This document shows, piece after piece, positions 34,385 to 43,083 of a stretch of DNA of 64,000 nucleotides; within the stretch, counting starts at the first letter, position 1, and each line of letters starts with the position of its first letter. Source of the stretch: Pseudomonadota bacterium. GTDB taxonomy: Bacteria > Desulfobacterota > Binatia > Binatales > Binataceae. A program made the position numbers and the translations under genes. Where the stretch lies: NCBI GenBank assembly GCA_021324755.1, contig JAJPIL010000014.1, positions 372,001 to 436,000 on the forward strand. Reading direction: 5' to 3'. The notes under the pieces are model-generated. The model was not told where the DNA came from and searched no databases. It worked only from the letters and a program-made list of their open reading frames with translations.

Positions 34385-34544
34385 CGTCTGTACGAAGTTA
34401 CCTCACTTTGAAGTGAAAGCCAGCCCTCTGGCCGCCTAAGCGCCGCCACTGCCCTCTACGGTCACTCCGCAATGTGTGCCAGCAAGAAGCGAAGGGCTAG
34501 GACACGCGTGAACGCGTTAAAATTATGGCCGCTGCGGCTTTGTT

Positions 34545-35753
34545 TTAAGTGTGTGCCGGCTGTGAACTGCCGTTTGCGCCGAAGTTAACGCCGGCGCAAA
34601 AAGCCTCGTAATCGATAAGCTCGGTTTGGGTCGGATGGTCGCCGCATACGGGGCATTTCGGGTCGCGCCGCAGTCGTAAAATACGGACGAAGTCGCGATC
34701 GCCCAGGGTGTTGAAGTACACCATCCAGCCTATAAGAGGCTTGCCCGCTCCAAGGATCAGCTTGATCGCTTCGAGCGCCTGGATCGAACCTATCAGGCCC
34801 GGTAGAACGCCGAGCACTCCAGCCTCAGCGCACGAAGGAGCCATCCCAGGAGGCGGCGGCTCGGGGTACAGGCAGCGATAGCAAGGACCGCCTTTGGCGG
34901 GATAGAACACAGTGGCGTTGCCTTCGAACTGAAAGATCGCGCCGTCGACCAAGGGCTTGCGCGCGAACACGCAGGCGTCGTTCACCAGATAGCGGGTGGG
35001 GAAATTGTCGCTGCAATTGATAATCACGTCGTAGTCGGCGATCACCTGCATAACGTTTTCGGAGGTAAGGCGCACGTCGTGGCGTATCACCTTGACGCCA
35101 GGATTGATCGCGTTGATCGATTTTTGCGCCGACTCGGTTTTAAGCATCCCCACGCGGTCAGTGGTATGAATTATCTGGCGCTGCAAGTTCGACAGGTCGA
35201 CTACGTCGAAATCGACGATTCCGATGGTGCCCACTCCTGCGGCGGCAAGATAAAGACCCGAAGGCGAGCCGAGCGCGCCCGCTCCTACCAAAAGTACCTT
35301 TGAATCGAGCAGCTTGGCTTGACCTTTCTCGCCCACCTCGGGGATTAGGAAATGGCGCGAATATCGGGTTATTTCTTCCTGGGTAAACTGGCGCTCGGCG
35401 ACCCATGGAAGGCCAGCGTTCTTCCAAGCGTTAAACCCGCCAGCCATGTTATAGACGTTTTCGTATCCCATCTCGCGCAGTGCACGCGCAGCGAGAAGCG
35501 AACGCAGTCCGCTTGCGCAATGCAAGATAATCGGCCGCTTGCGGTCGGGCACTTTCTCTTCGATTCGCAGTTCGAGGAAGCCGCGCGGAATGGGTATCGC
35601 CTGGGGCAGGTGGCCCTGACGCCATTCGTCGCTTTCGCGCACGTCGATTACCACCGCTTGGGACGCTTCGATCATCTTGCGCGCTTCTTCCACGCTGAGC
35701 TCGGGAATCGTCGAGCGTGCCTCATCAATGATGTTTTTGCTTGTTTTCGCCAT
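34545..35753 (-). CDS. Rhodanese-MoeB/ThiF fusion, sulfur carrier adenylyltransferase
   Basis: 402 residues. The N-terminal rhodanese domain (about 15-120) has the active-site cysteine in LHCASGLRS at residue 79. The C-terminal E1-like domain (about 125-395) has the nucleotide loop GAGALGS at 157-163, DLSNLQRQI, and two zinc CxxC pairs (CYRCLY and CPVCG). E1 domains of this type adenylate the C-terminal glycine of MoaD or ThiS, and rhodanese domains carry persulfide sulfur. In MOCS3/Uba4 the rhodanese is at the C terminus, so this reversed order is notable. A ThiS or MoaD carrier is not in the window, but thiC follows two genes later and moaC lies near 54 kb. GAGGT precedes the ATG. Confidence 0.9.
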   Translation of the reverse strand: MAKTSKNIIDEARSTIPELSVEEARKMIEASQAVVIDVRESDEWRQGHLPQAIPIPRGFLELRIEEKVPDRKRPIILHCASGLRSLLAARALREMGYENVYNMAGGFNAWKNAGLPWVAERQFTQEEITRYSRHFLIPEVGEKGQAKLLDSKVLLVGAGALGSPSGLYLAAAGVGTIGIVDFDVVDLSNLQRQIIHTTDRVGMLKTESAQKSINAINPGVKVIRHDVRLTSENVMQVIADYDVIINCSDNFPTRYLVNDACVFARKPLVDGAIFQFEGNATVFYPAKGGPCYRCLYPEPPPPGMAPSCAEAGVLGVLPGLIGSIQALEAIKLILGAGKPLIGWMVYFNTLGDRDFVRILRLRRDPKCPVCGDHPTQTELIDYEAFCAGVNFGANGSSQPAHT

Positions 35754-35830
35754 CTTGTCGGAACCTCGCTGAAAAACTTGTCTGCGCCGGGCGCCGGATA
35801 GCTTTTGTCAACTCTCCGATGAAGTCGGCT

Positions 35831-36322
35831 TTAGCCGCCGAGCATCCGGTGAGACTCGATAATCGATCGCACAAAGTCCAGCACCTGCTGAGCGTGCCCC
35901 CGCGGGTCCACCTCGCGAAAAATGCGTCTTACTCGCAAATCGCGGTCGAGCACGAAGGTGGTCCGCGAAACCCTTCCCCGCTCGTTCCACACGCCGAAAG
36001 CCTTGGCGAATTCGCCAGTAGGGTCGGAAAGCAGACGAAATGGAAAGCGGTTGTTTTGGGCGAATTCGCGATGGGACGCGACCGAGTCTGGACTTACGCC
36101 TAGTACCTCGCAGTCAAAGGCGCGGAACTGGTCATACAAGTCGCGAAACTCCCTGCCTTCGACGGTGCACCCCGGGGTGTTATCCGCTGGATAGAAGTAG
36201 ACTACGAGATTTTGGCCTTTCAACTGAGAAAGGCGCACCGGCTCGCCGTTTTGATCCTGCAATTCGACCGATGCCGCGGGCGCAACGTCGCCAACCTTGA
36301 CGCGTTCTTCTCTATCCGGCAT
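35831..36322 (-). CDS. bcp: Bcp/AhpC-type peroxiredoxin
   Basis: Thiol peroxidase of about 163 residues from the ATG at 36322. The frame is open to 36346. The peroxidatic cysteine is in [18 protein letters not shown], with the resolving-type position altered from CxxxxC, and the [16 protein letters not shown] ending is typical. Such enzymes reduce hydroperoxides in the cytoplasm using thioredoxin, and a thioredoxin reductase gene is in the window at 53 kb. Its start overlaps the thiC stop by 11 bases in another frame, and AGGAG is only three bases before the ATG, so it is probably translated after thiC. It is followed by the rhodanese-MoeB gene after 77 bases. Confidence 0.88.
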   Translation of the reverse strand: MPDREERVKVGDVAPAASVELQDQNGEPVRLSQLKGQNLVVYFYPADNTPGCTVEGREFRDLYDQFRAFDCEVLGVSPDSVASHREFAQNNRFPFRLLSDPTGEFAKAFGVWNERGRVSRTTFVLDRDLRVRRIFREVDPRGHAQQVLDFVRSIIESHRMLGG

Positions 36323-37619
36323 GCGCTCCTGCTTGCTCCGCTTCACGCCGTTTGGCGAACTTGATCGAAGCGTTGTCGATGTTGATAGAGCAAAGGGAGC
36401 CGCACATGCTACACACGTTGGAGCCCGCTGCCTCGCTTTCCTCCTTGTAGCGCCTGGCCTTGTCCGGGTCCATCGCCAGGGCGTACATACCCTGCCAGTT
36501 GAGCGCTTTGCGGTAACGCGACATCTGGTCGTTCCACATCTTGGCCCCTCGCACGCCCTTGACGAGGTCGCCCGAATGGGCCGCGATACGCGTGGCGATA
36601 ACTCCCTCGCGCACGTCGTCGACGTCGGGAAGACGCAAGTGCTCGGCAGGCGTGATGTAGCAGAGGAAGTCAGTGCCGGCCGCCGCGGAAATTGCGCCTC
36701 CGATCGCGCCGGTAATATGGTCGTAGCCTGGGGCTACGTCGCACGTCAGCGGCCCCAACACGTAAAATGGAGCGCCGCCGCACAAACGCTTTTCAAGCTT
36801 GACGTTAGCCTCGATCTGATCGAGCGGAACATGACCAGGTCCTTCGATCATTACCTGAACGCCTAGTTCGCGGGCGCGTTGCGCAAGCTCGCCGAGCACC
36901 AGGAGCTCGGCTATTTGTCCGCGATCGGTGGCGTCGCCCGTCGCTCCAGGCCTAAGTCCGTCGCCTAGCGACAGAGTAACGTCGTGCTCACGCAGAATCG
37001 CGCAAACTCGGTCAAACTGTTCGTACAATGGATTCTCTTTGCCAGTGCGCTCCATCCAGGCTGCCAACAGCGCACCGCCTCGAGAAACTATCCCTTCGAT
37101 CCGGTTATGGTTGCGCAATCGTCGTACCGTTTCGCGGGTGACGCCGCAATGCAGCGTCATGAAGTCTACGCCCTGTTGCGCCTGCTTCTCGATAACCTCG
37201 AAAAGCTGCTCGGGGTCCATCTTGAGGATCGAACCCTCAGCCGCGACCTGATAAATCGGCACGGTTCCGAGCATGACCGGACATCGCGACAAAAGCTCAA
37301 CCCTGATCCGGTCCAGATCAGTGCCCGTCGACAGGTCCATCACCGAGTCGGCGCCAAACCTGATAGCTGTGTAAAGCTTTTCTACTTCCTCTTCCAGGAA
37401 CTGGTGGAAATTCGAAGCGCCGATATTGGCGTTGACCTTCGTTCGCAGATGCTTGCCGACGCCGATGGCGCGAAACTCGTGATGGATATTGCGCGGAATT
37501 ACGACCTCGCCCCTAGCCACTAGGTCGCGCACGAACTCCGGTTCGAGCCCTTCGTCCTCGGCTACTTCGATCATTTGTCGAGTGATAATTCCCTTGCGCG
37601 CGCTCTCAAGTTGAGTCAT
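36312..37619 (-). CDS. thiC: Phosphomethylpyrimidine synthase (ThiC), short form
   Basis: Radical SAM enzyme that rearranges aminoimidazole ribotide to hydroxymethylpyrimidine phosphate for thiamine. 435 residues, the short form without the long N-terminal domain of E. coli ThiC (about 630). The early segment [10 protein letters not shown] and [14 protein letters not shown] are ThiC signatures. The SAM cluster motif is C-SMC-GSLC, a CxxCxxxC spacing, where long ThiCs have CxxCxxxxC. The ATG has GAGGTGG six bases upstream. No TPP riboswitch precedes it; a 9-bp inverted repeat lies in the leader. Its stop overlaps the start of bcp. Confidence 0.93.
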   Translation of the reverse strand: MTQLESARKGIITRQMIEVAEDEGLEPEFVRDLVARGEVVIPRNIHHEFRAIGVGKHLRTKVNANIGASNFHQFLEEEVEKLYTAIRFGADSVMDLSTGTDLDRIRVELLSRCPVMLGTVPIYQVAAEGSILKMDPEQLFEVIEKQAQQGVDFMTLHCGVTRETVRRLRNHNRIEGIVSRGGALLAAWMERTGKENPLYEQFDRVCAILREHDVTLSLGDGLRPGATGDATDRGQIAELLVLGELAQRARELGVQVMIEGPGHVPLDQIEANVKLEKRLCGGAPFYVLGPLTCDVAPGYDHITGAIGGAISAAAGTDFLCYITPAEHLRLPDVDDVREGVIATRIAAHSGDLVKGVRGAKMWNDQMSRYRKALNWQGMYALAMDPDKARRYKEESEAAGSNVCSMCGSLCSINIDNASIKFAKRREAEQAGAHAG

Positions 37620-37640
37620 GGTCAGCCACCTCGTTATGCA

Positions 37641-37678
37641 AACTTGGCGTTCGAGCTCTTGGTATCTATCGCCAAGTT
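37641..37678 (-). promoter_or_regulatory. Inverted repeat in the thiC leader
   Basis: AACTTGGCG (37641-37649) and CGCCAAGTT (37670-37678) form a perfect 9-bp stem around a 20-base loop, 22 bases before the thiC ATG. It could be an mRNA hairpin or an operator for a dimeric regulator. No THI-box consensus is present. Confidence 0.55.
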
Positions 37679-37765
37679 GATTGGGTTTGCCGTCTCCTCG
37701 ATCGCTCCTAGGATAACCTCTTCGGTTTCCAAAAGTGGGTCGATCAAGCGTCGGTGAAGTAAACG

Positions 37766-38482
37766 TCAGCCGATGTCCGCTGAAGCCTCCGTCTGCGCCT
37801 CGCGCTTTGCGTCCTGCTCGTCGCTCGCCTCTTCCCCCACAAGCTCCCTAAGCCATTTCCCACGTTCTGTGTAAGTTCTCAGCTCGGGCCGCAACGGGTC
37901 GAAGACGCGAGCCTCCTGCTCGCGATACCAAGCTTGCATCTCTTCCATATTGCCGTCGCGCCCTTTTTGTTCGAGCACAAGCGAGCGATGCATCAGGATT
38001 TCTTTGGTCTCGATAAAGTCTTTGCGGTCAAATCCCCAGATACGCGGGTGAACATACGTGTCCATCCGGATCGCGTCACATGGACAAGCTTCAACGCAAA
38101 GTCCGCAGTAGATGCATCGCAGTGTGTCGATCTCGTACCGCACCGGGAACTTCTCGATCCGGGGGTCCGGATGTTCGCCCGCTTCGATATAAATGCACTG
38201 AGCCGGGCAAGCTGTTGCGCATAGAAAACACGCCGTGCATCGAACCGAGCCGTCGGGCCTAAGCGTCAGGCGATGGCTTCCACGGTAGGCGTCGGGATAC
38301 ACCTTACGCTGCTCTGGATACTGTACCGTGGCTGCCGCGGGACGGCTCTTCGCAAGCCCCATACCGTGCGCAATGTGAAGCGCCAAGTTGCGCAGAAAAT
38401 GGTAGTTAGTGACCAGTAGACCCCTGACGATCTCCGGTAAATATAGCTTTTCCCAAAGAGAACTCTCGCTTTTCCGGTCCAT
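37766..38482 (-). CDS. nuoI: NuoI-like 2x[4Fe-4S] ferredoxin subunit, standing alone
   Basis: About 238 residues from the ATG at 38482, which has AAGG 8 bases upstream (a TTG at 38488 is the longest start). Two [4Fe-4S] motifs, [12 protein letters not shown] and [12 protein letters not shown], are placed as in the I subunit of complex I. The N terminus [21 protein letters not shown] is the membrane-arm contact helix and [16 protein letters not shown] is the NuoI signature. A polar C-terminal tail (about 190-238) exceeds the usual length. No other nuo gene is nearby: thiC lies on one side and tRNA-Asn on the other, so this is a separate copy or a NuoI relative used by another complex. Confidence 0.85.
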   Translation of the reverse strand: MDRKSESSLWEKLYLPEIVRGLLVTNYHFLRNLALHIAHGMGLAKSRPAAATVQYPEQRKVYPDAYRGSHRLTLRPDGSVRCTACFLCATACPAQCIYIEAGEHPDPRIEKFPVRYEIDTLRCIYCGLCVEACPCDAIRMDTYVHPRIWGFDRKDFIETKEILMHRSLVLEQKGRDGNMEEMQAWYREQEARVFDPLRPELRTYTERGKWLRELVGEEASDEQDAKREAQTEASADIG

Positions 38483-38837
38483 TAGCAAACCTTGACGCTT
38501 CCGCGTGTTATGGGTTAGGAAAACTTAACCCGGGCAACCACCTAAAAAGCCGTCGCCTGCTTAAAGCAACTATAAGACTGAGCAAGAACGGCAGTCAAGC
38601 AAAGCTGCAGCTTTGCTCTGACCGCGGGTTAATTGCTTGGTATCCGAAGCCGTTTTCGCCTCAGCTGAGCTTCAACTACAATTATACAATGGATTTCGAC
38701 CAGGCGAAAAAGCTTCCGAGCCACGCACCGTAACTTCTCAAGGTAACGCTTGCCCCGTGCAGGGCTCGGCCAATACGGAGCTCGCGCACTTGATTTTCCT
38801 TCGGTCAGCGGCTAGCAAAGAAAGACAAGCAGAGTGC
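38483..38837. other. Intergenic region between nuoI and tRNA-Asn
   Basis: About 355 bases that should hold the nuoI promoter and, to the right, that of tRNA-Asn. A 6-bp inverted repeat GGGTTA...TAACCC lies at 38512-38531, about 30 bases before the nuoI ATG, and could be an operator. I see no other structure. Confidence 0.4.
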
Positions 38838-38913
38838 TCCCCGGTAGCTCAGCTGGTAGAGCGGACGGCTGTTAACCGTCAAGTCGCTGGTTCGAATCCG
38901 GCCCGGGGAGCCA
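38838..38913 (+). tRNA. tRNA-Asn (anticodon GTT)
   Basis: The acceptor strands TCCCCGG (38838-38844) and CCGGGGA (38903-38909) pair perfectly. The D-arm GCTCAGCTGGTAGAGC is canonical, the anticodon arm ACGG-CTGTTAA-CCGT shows anticodon GTT (Asn), and GGTTCGAATCC is the T-arm. The discriminator is G at 38910 and the CCA end is encoded (38911-38913). A 73-base body with all invariant positions. It is the only tRNA I see in the window. Confidence 0.97.
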
Positions 38914-40177
38914 TTTGTTCCAGTTCGCGAACCGCAGAGTGCTCGGTAGTACGTGCACGCCCCCTCTATGCGTCAAGAACTCGCCGGTCGTAAATTACGA
39001 CCCTCGTTACCAGCCGCGAAGGCGTCCGTCTTCTGCGGGCTCGTTGCTGCGTTCATGACCCGCTCGAACTCTTTTGCCGGTGGCTGAGCATCTCCCGGTC
39101 GACACCTGAAAGTTCTAGCCGCATCAGTGGGCGAGAGCACCAACCTCCACGTCTAGGTACGGTTTTGACCGGAGGACCGCGTCGATCCCCAAACGGTGGT
39201 GAGGAACGCAGAAAAGTAAAGAGCAAAGTTACGTCGTGGGTACCCTTTTCTTCTTCAAGTTCAAGCAACGAAGTGTCGTTTTTAGAGAAGAACGGCCGCA
39301 TTCTTCACAGCCGGGCAGGGAGCGGGATCCGAAGGGGCATGTGGCCGAAGTGAAACTCCGCTTATCCCGGACGGTGTTACTCGGCCTTCTGGACCGGCTC
39401 ACGGACCCTGACCTTGTGGTCGCTTGCGTGCTTCAGCTACACAGTCGGCCGCGGGTTTCGCTTGCTGATCGCTGATCTGGGGACGCCGCAGGCAGCGCCA
39501 GGAGGAGCTCCCAAGATCTCAGGGACAAGACGCCGGGAGCTTCGGGATCCGATGCGACCGACGAGGCCCCGGATGGAGTCCCTCCGCAGCGGGCTTTCTC
39601 GGCCAGATTTGCGGTCCCCGTCGGCATCGAGTTTGCGCGGCCCTGAGATGGCCTTGACCGTAAGCTCAGTCACCCGTGGCAGCCGTGGCTTTCTGAGCGC
39701 CTTAAGCCTGCTGCGGCGCGACGGGGCGGCAAAAGACGACCAGGTCGGCTGGCACACGGCGCGTCGAAGTGCCGACGTCGCCGCGAAAACCATCTTTAGG
39801 CCTGCGGACGATTTCGCCGGTTTGCTCGCGGCAGGCGGTTGCGGAGTCGCCATTGTGAGCGTCCAGGGCAGCGTGTAGAATACGCAAGCGGACTTTGGGC
39901 GGCTTGGTCTTTTGACGGCCGTGGCATCGCAAACTGCTGCAGCCGGAGAGGCAAGCTACAGTCTCGCCAGGCGGCGGTAGGGTAGCTCTTCGTTGCTTGG
40001 TATTCTGAAGATACCGCTTTTTAACTTGCGCCTTGTTGGGTCGAGCGGCCAGTTGAGCCGCTAAAATTGTTTTCTGGCCGCCCCTGCACGGTTTGACTCA
40101 GCTAGCTTTAAAGTTGTCCGCAGCAGAACTCGTTGTCGGTACTTGGGATGTAGTAAAATTCGCTCGAGTGGACCCGT
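38914..40177. other. 1.26-kb gene-free stretch after tRNA-Asn
   Basis: No recognisable protein or RNA gene. The longest frames (39414-39878 plus, 39437-39853 minus) give low-complexity, Arg/Ser/Pro-rich products with no ribosome site and are mutually overlapping, so they are probably not real. A 7-bp inverted repeat AGCTCCC/GGGAGCT lies near 39508-39541. It does not match RNase P, tmRNA, SRP RNA or rRNA patterns that I know. Promoter elements for the heme operon are probably at its right end (TAAAAT at 40154-40159). Confidence 0.4.
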
Positions 40178-40882
40178 ATGGCGTTGCTGCCTATTTTTGT
40201 CGAAGTCCAGTCGCGGCCGGTGCTGGTGGTCGGCGGGGGCGAGGTTGCGCAGCGCAAGGTCGAGGCGCTTGTCGAGGCGGGGGCTCGCGTGACGGTGATA
40301 AGCCCGCGCCTTACGCCGCGTCTGGCGCAGCTTGCGGCAAGAGGCACGATTCGACACTTGGCGCGCCGTTATCAGCCAGGCGACTTGACTGGTTTTACGT
40401 TGGTGTACGGAGCTACCGATGACCCTGGGGTCCATCGCCAGCTAGCGGTGGAAGCGCGAAGCCGCGGCGCCATGTTAAACCTGGCCGACCAGCCGCATCT
40501 TTGTGATTTTATCGTTCCGGCCGTCGTTCGGCGCGGCGAGCTTGTGGTGGCGATTTCGACCGGTGGGAGTTCGCCGGCTCTGGCCAGTCGTTTGCGCCGA
40601 CAATTCGAGACTATCCTTGGTCCGGAGTACGAACTTTTGCTTGCGATAATGCAGGAGGCGCGAAAGCGCTTGCATGCGAGCACTGAGAACAGGCTGTCGC
40701 GCATGGATGCGCTCAATTCGCTTGCCGCAAGCGGACTTGAGGAACCCTTGCGCCGAAGAGATTTCGCTCAGGCCGACCGACTATTAGTCGAGCATCTGGG
40801 CGAGAACTTTAGCCTTGCCGAGTTGGGGTTTACGGCGCAGCGCCTAAATTCGTACTTCGAGTCGTCGGAGCTTGCGCGATGA
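40178..40882 (+). CDS. Siroheme synthase, Met8/CysG N-terminal type (precorrin-2 dehydrogenase)
   Basis: 234 residues. Oxidises precorrin-2 with NAD and may insert iron, giving siroheme. The N-terminal dinucleotide motif VLVVGGGEVAQRK is at residues about 15-27, followed by GARVTVISPRL and NLADQPHLCDFIVPAVVRRGELVVAISTGGSSPALASRLR, the Met8p/CysG-N signature. It is the first gene of the heme operon. Its stop overlaps the CcsA-like start by 4 bases. The uroporphyrinogen methyltransferase that supplies its substrate is four genes downstream, fused to HemD. TAAAAT lies 18 bases before the ATG, with TTGTCG 15 bases further, a poor but possible promoter with almost no leader. Confidence 0.92.
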   Translation: MALLPIFVEVQSRPVLVVGGGEVAQRKVEALVEAGARVTVISPRLTPRLAQLAARGTIRHLARRYQPGDLTGFTLVYGATDDPGVHRQLAVEARSRGAMLNLADQPHLCDFIVPAVVRRGELVVAISTGGSSPALASRLRRQFETILGPEYELLLAIMQEARKRLHASTENRLSRMDALNSLAASGLEEPLRRRDFAQADRLLVEHLGENFSLAELGFTAQRLNSYFESSELAR

Positions 40883-41703
40883 CGCTTTTGAGCTTTGCGG
40901 CATTAGCGGCTTATCTCGTTGCCAGCGTCGCCTTTGTGCTCGACGTTTGGCGGCCGAACGAGCGCTCAATGAACGTGGCGATAAAGGCGCTCGGTCTGGG
41001 CGCGGCGCTTCAGGCGTTAGATTTCGTTGTTGGCGCGCTAGTATTTAGCGCATTGCCCGTAACCGGTTTTCCCCGTTCGCTCGCGCTTTTGGCATGGACG
41101 ACCGCGCTTGCTGGGCTTGCGATAATTGTCAAATTTCGATTGCCATTGGTGGGGGCCTTGGTGGCTCCCGCGGTAAGCGCAGCCTTGGGGCTGGCGTGCG
41201 CTGGGTCCGGGCAAAATCACGGCGCTTTGCCTGAGGCGCTACGAAGTGCATGGCTTCCGGTGCACGTGACGCTCGCTTTTTTGGGCGAAGCGCTTTTCGT
41301 TATCGCCGCAGGCGTCAGTTTTCTTTATCTCATTCAAGAGTCCCGCCTTAAAGCTAAGCGGCCACTGGAGATTCCACAGAGCAGGCTGCCGAATTTGGAA
41401 AAGCTCGACCGGATTAATTATCAACTTCTTACTTGCGGCTTTGTTCTGCTGAGTTTGGCGATCGTGAGCGGCGCGATGTGGGCTGCCTCGACCTGGGGCA
41501 GGTTTTGGTCGTGGGAGCCGGTCGAATCGTGGTCGCTCGTCTTGTGGCTGCTTTACGCGGCGTTGCTTCAGTCGCGTCTGGCCGTAGGGCTTCGCGGACG
41601 CCGGGCAGCGCGCCTGACGATCGCTCTTTTCGCCGTGTTGTTGTGCTCCTACGTCGGGATAAACCTTTTCAATCCAGGCAAGCACGGGGGAAGCTTCGGC
41701 TAG
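40879..41703 (+). CDS. CcsA/HemX-like cytochrome c assembly protein
   Basis: Integral membrane protein of 274 residues with about eight hydrophobic helices. The C-terminal WGRFWSWEPVESWSLVLWLLYAALLQSR is the tryptophan-rich heme-binding WWD-type loop of the CcsA/CcmC/HemX family. This family passes heme across the membrane for cytochrome c ligation. Its place between the siroheme synthase and HemA is the usual HemX position in Gram-positive and deltaproteobacterial heme operons, where HemX affects HemA levels. It overlaps the gene before by 4 bases and ends two bases before hemA. Partner CcsB/ResB is not in the window. Confidence 0.88.
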   Translation: MTLLSFAALAAYLVASVAFVLDVWRPNERSMNVAIKALGLGAALQALDFVVGALVFSALPVTGFPRSLALLAWTTALAGLAIIVKFRLPLVGALVAPAVSAALGLACAGSGQNHGALPEALRSAWLPVHVTLAFLGEALFVIAAGVSFLYLIQESRLKAKRPLEIPQSRLPNLEKLDRINYQLLTCGFVLLSLAIVSGAMWAASTWGRFWSWEPVESWSLVLWLLYAALLQSRLAVGLRGRRAARLTIALFAVLLCSYVGINLFNPGKHGGSFG

Positions 41704-41705
41704 TA

Positions 41706-43049
41706 ATGGTCGCGCGCAACCTTTGCATCGTTGGCCTGAGTCATCGCACCGCGCCATTGGAGATCCGCGAGCGTTTAGCATTCAACGGCCCGGAGATTGG
41801 CAAGGCGCTTGGCTCTCTCAAACAAAGCGCGAAAGCGGTAACCGAAGCCGCGCTCGTGTCCACCTGCAACCGCGTGGAAATGGTCGCGGTAGCCGCTGAT
41901 CCCGACGCAGCCTGCAGCGAAGTGATAAGTTTCATCACCGAGCAGCGCCGCCTCGAGCGCAAGCTATTCGAGCGATTTCATTACCGGCTGGCCGGCCGCG
42001 ACGCGGTGCGCCATCTTTTTCGCGTCGGCGCAAGCTTGGATTCGATGGTGGTGGGCGAGCCTCAAATTTTGGGACAGCTCAAGGCGGCTTATGCGCAGGC
42101 GGTAGAGGCAGGAGCCGTCGGTCTGATTCTCCATCGTGCGTTCCATAAGGCGTTTTCGGTTGCCAAACTGGTGCGCAAAAGCACCGCGATCGGCATGGGT
42201 GGGGTGTCGGTCAGCACCGCCGCGGTCAAGCTGGCTCGGCAAATATTCGACTCGCTGAAGGACAAGACCGTCTTGATGGTGGGCGCGGGCCAGATGGCCG
42301 AGCTCACGGCGCGAAGCCTGGTTCGTCTGGGAGTCGAATCCTTGCTGGTGACGAATCGGCGCTTTGAGCGGGCGGTCAAACTTGCCAGCGAGATGGGTGG
42401 GACTGCCGTCCCTTTCGAGCACTTCCGTCCTTATCTTAAGCTTGCCGATGTTGTGATCGGTTCAGCCGCTGTGAGCGAGCCGCTCCTTAGGCCGGACGAC
42501 CTCGGCCCGGTGATGCGGGAGCGGTATAACCGTCCGATGTTCATGATCGATCTCGGAGTGCCTCGCAACTTTGATCCAAGTATCAACGCCTTGGATGGGG
42601 TTTTCGTGTACGACCTCGACGACTTGGGTCAGATCGCGGCTGACGCCCGCTACGAGCGCGAACAAGAGGCTCAGCGCGCGGAGATAATTGTCGAGCGCGA
42701 GGTAGACTCCTTCTGCCACTGGCTGCGCAGCCTCGACCTTGTGCCGACGATCAAGGCGGTGCGGTCGCGTATCGAGGTGTTGCGAGAGCTCGAGCTTAAG
42801 CGCCATCGTTCGTGGCTTGCAACCCTTGCGCCAGAGGATAGGTCGCGCGTGGAGGCTTTGAGTCGTGGCCTGACCAACAAGATCCTCCATCAGATCGTAA
42901 GCGAGCTGAGAAGCTTAGGGCACGAGGCGGATGCTCAGTTTGTAGCTGCCATTGCTCGGCGCCTGCTCGGTGCTCAAGGCTCCGACGCGTCGCGGTCGTC
43001 GCTCTGTTTGCGCGAAGGCGGTCAGGGCGACGACGACCCCAGCGCTTAA
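41706..43049 (+). CDS. hemA: Glutamyl-tRNA reductase
   Basis: Reduces glutamyl-tRNA to glutamate-1-semialdehyde, the first step of C5-pathway heme synthesis. 447 residues from the ATG at 41706, two bases after the CcsA-like stop; the frame is open upstream only as an overlap with that gene. The early GLSHRTAPLEIRERLAF and the catalytic cysteine at residue 54 in STCNRVEMVA are present. GEPQILGQLKAAYAQA is the substrate segment and VGAGQMAELTARSL is the NADPH motif. The C-terminal dimer helix is complete. It is tied translationally to the previous gene. The next gene, hemC, starts 34 bases later with its own ribosome site. Confidence 0.96.
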   Translation: MVARNLCIVGLSHRTAPLEIRERLAFNGPEIGKALGSLKQSAKAVTEAALVSTCNRVEMVAVAADPDAACSEVISFITEQRRLERKLFERFHYRLAGRDAVRHLFRVGASLDSMVVGEPQILGQLKAAYAQAVEAGAVGLILHRAFHKAFSVAKLVRKSTAIGMGGVSVSTAAVKLARQIFDSLKDKTVLMVGAGQMAELTARSLVRLGVESLLVTNRRFERAVKLASEMGGTAVPFEHFRPYLKLADVVIGSAAVSEPLLRPDDLGPVMRERYNRPMFMIDLGVPRNFDPSINALDGVFVYDLDDLGQIAADARYEREQEAQRAEIIVEREVDSFCHWLRSLDLVPTIKAVRSRIEVLRELELKRHRSWLATLAPEDRSRVEALSRGLTNKILHQIVSELRSLGHEADAQFVAAIARRLLGAQGSDASRSSLCLREGGQGDDDPSA

Positions 43050-43083
43050 GGCACGTAACAGTGGACGCGGGCGCAGGTGGCAG

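Noticed and set aside
37620-37765. TPP riboswitch before thiC
   Set aside because: None of the conserved TPP core segments is present; only a plain inverted repeat was found.
38637-38993. 118-residue frame across the tRNA-Asn gene
   Set aside because: It contains the typical translated-tRNA peptide around SPVAQLVERTAVNR and has no ribosome site or domain, so it is an artefact of the tRNA sequence.
39414-39878. 154-residue plus-strand frame and its minus-strand counterpart
   Set aside because: Both are low-complexity, overlap each other, lack ribosome sites and show no domain; high G+C content makes long chance frames likely.
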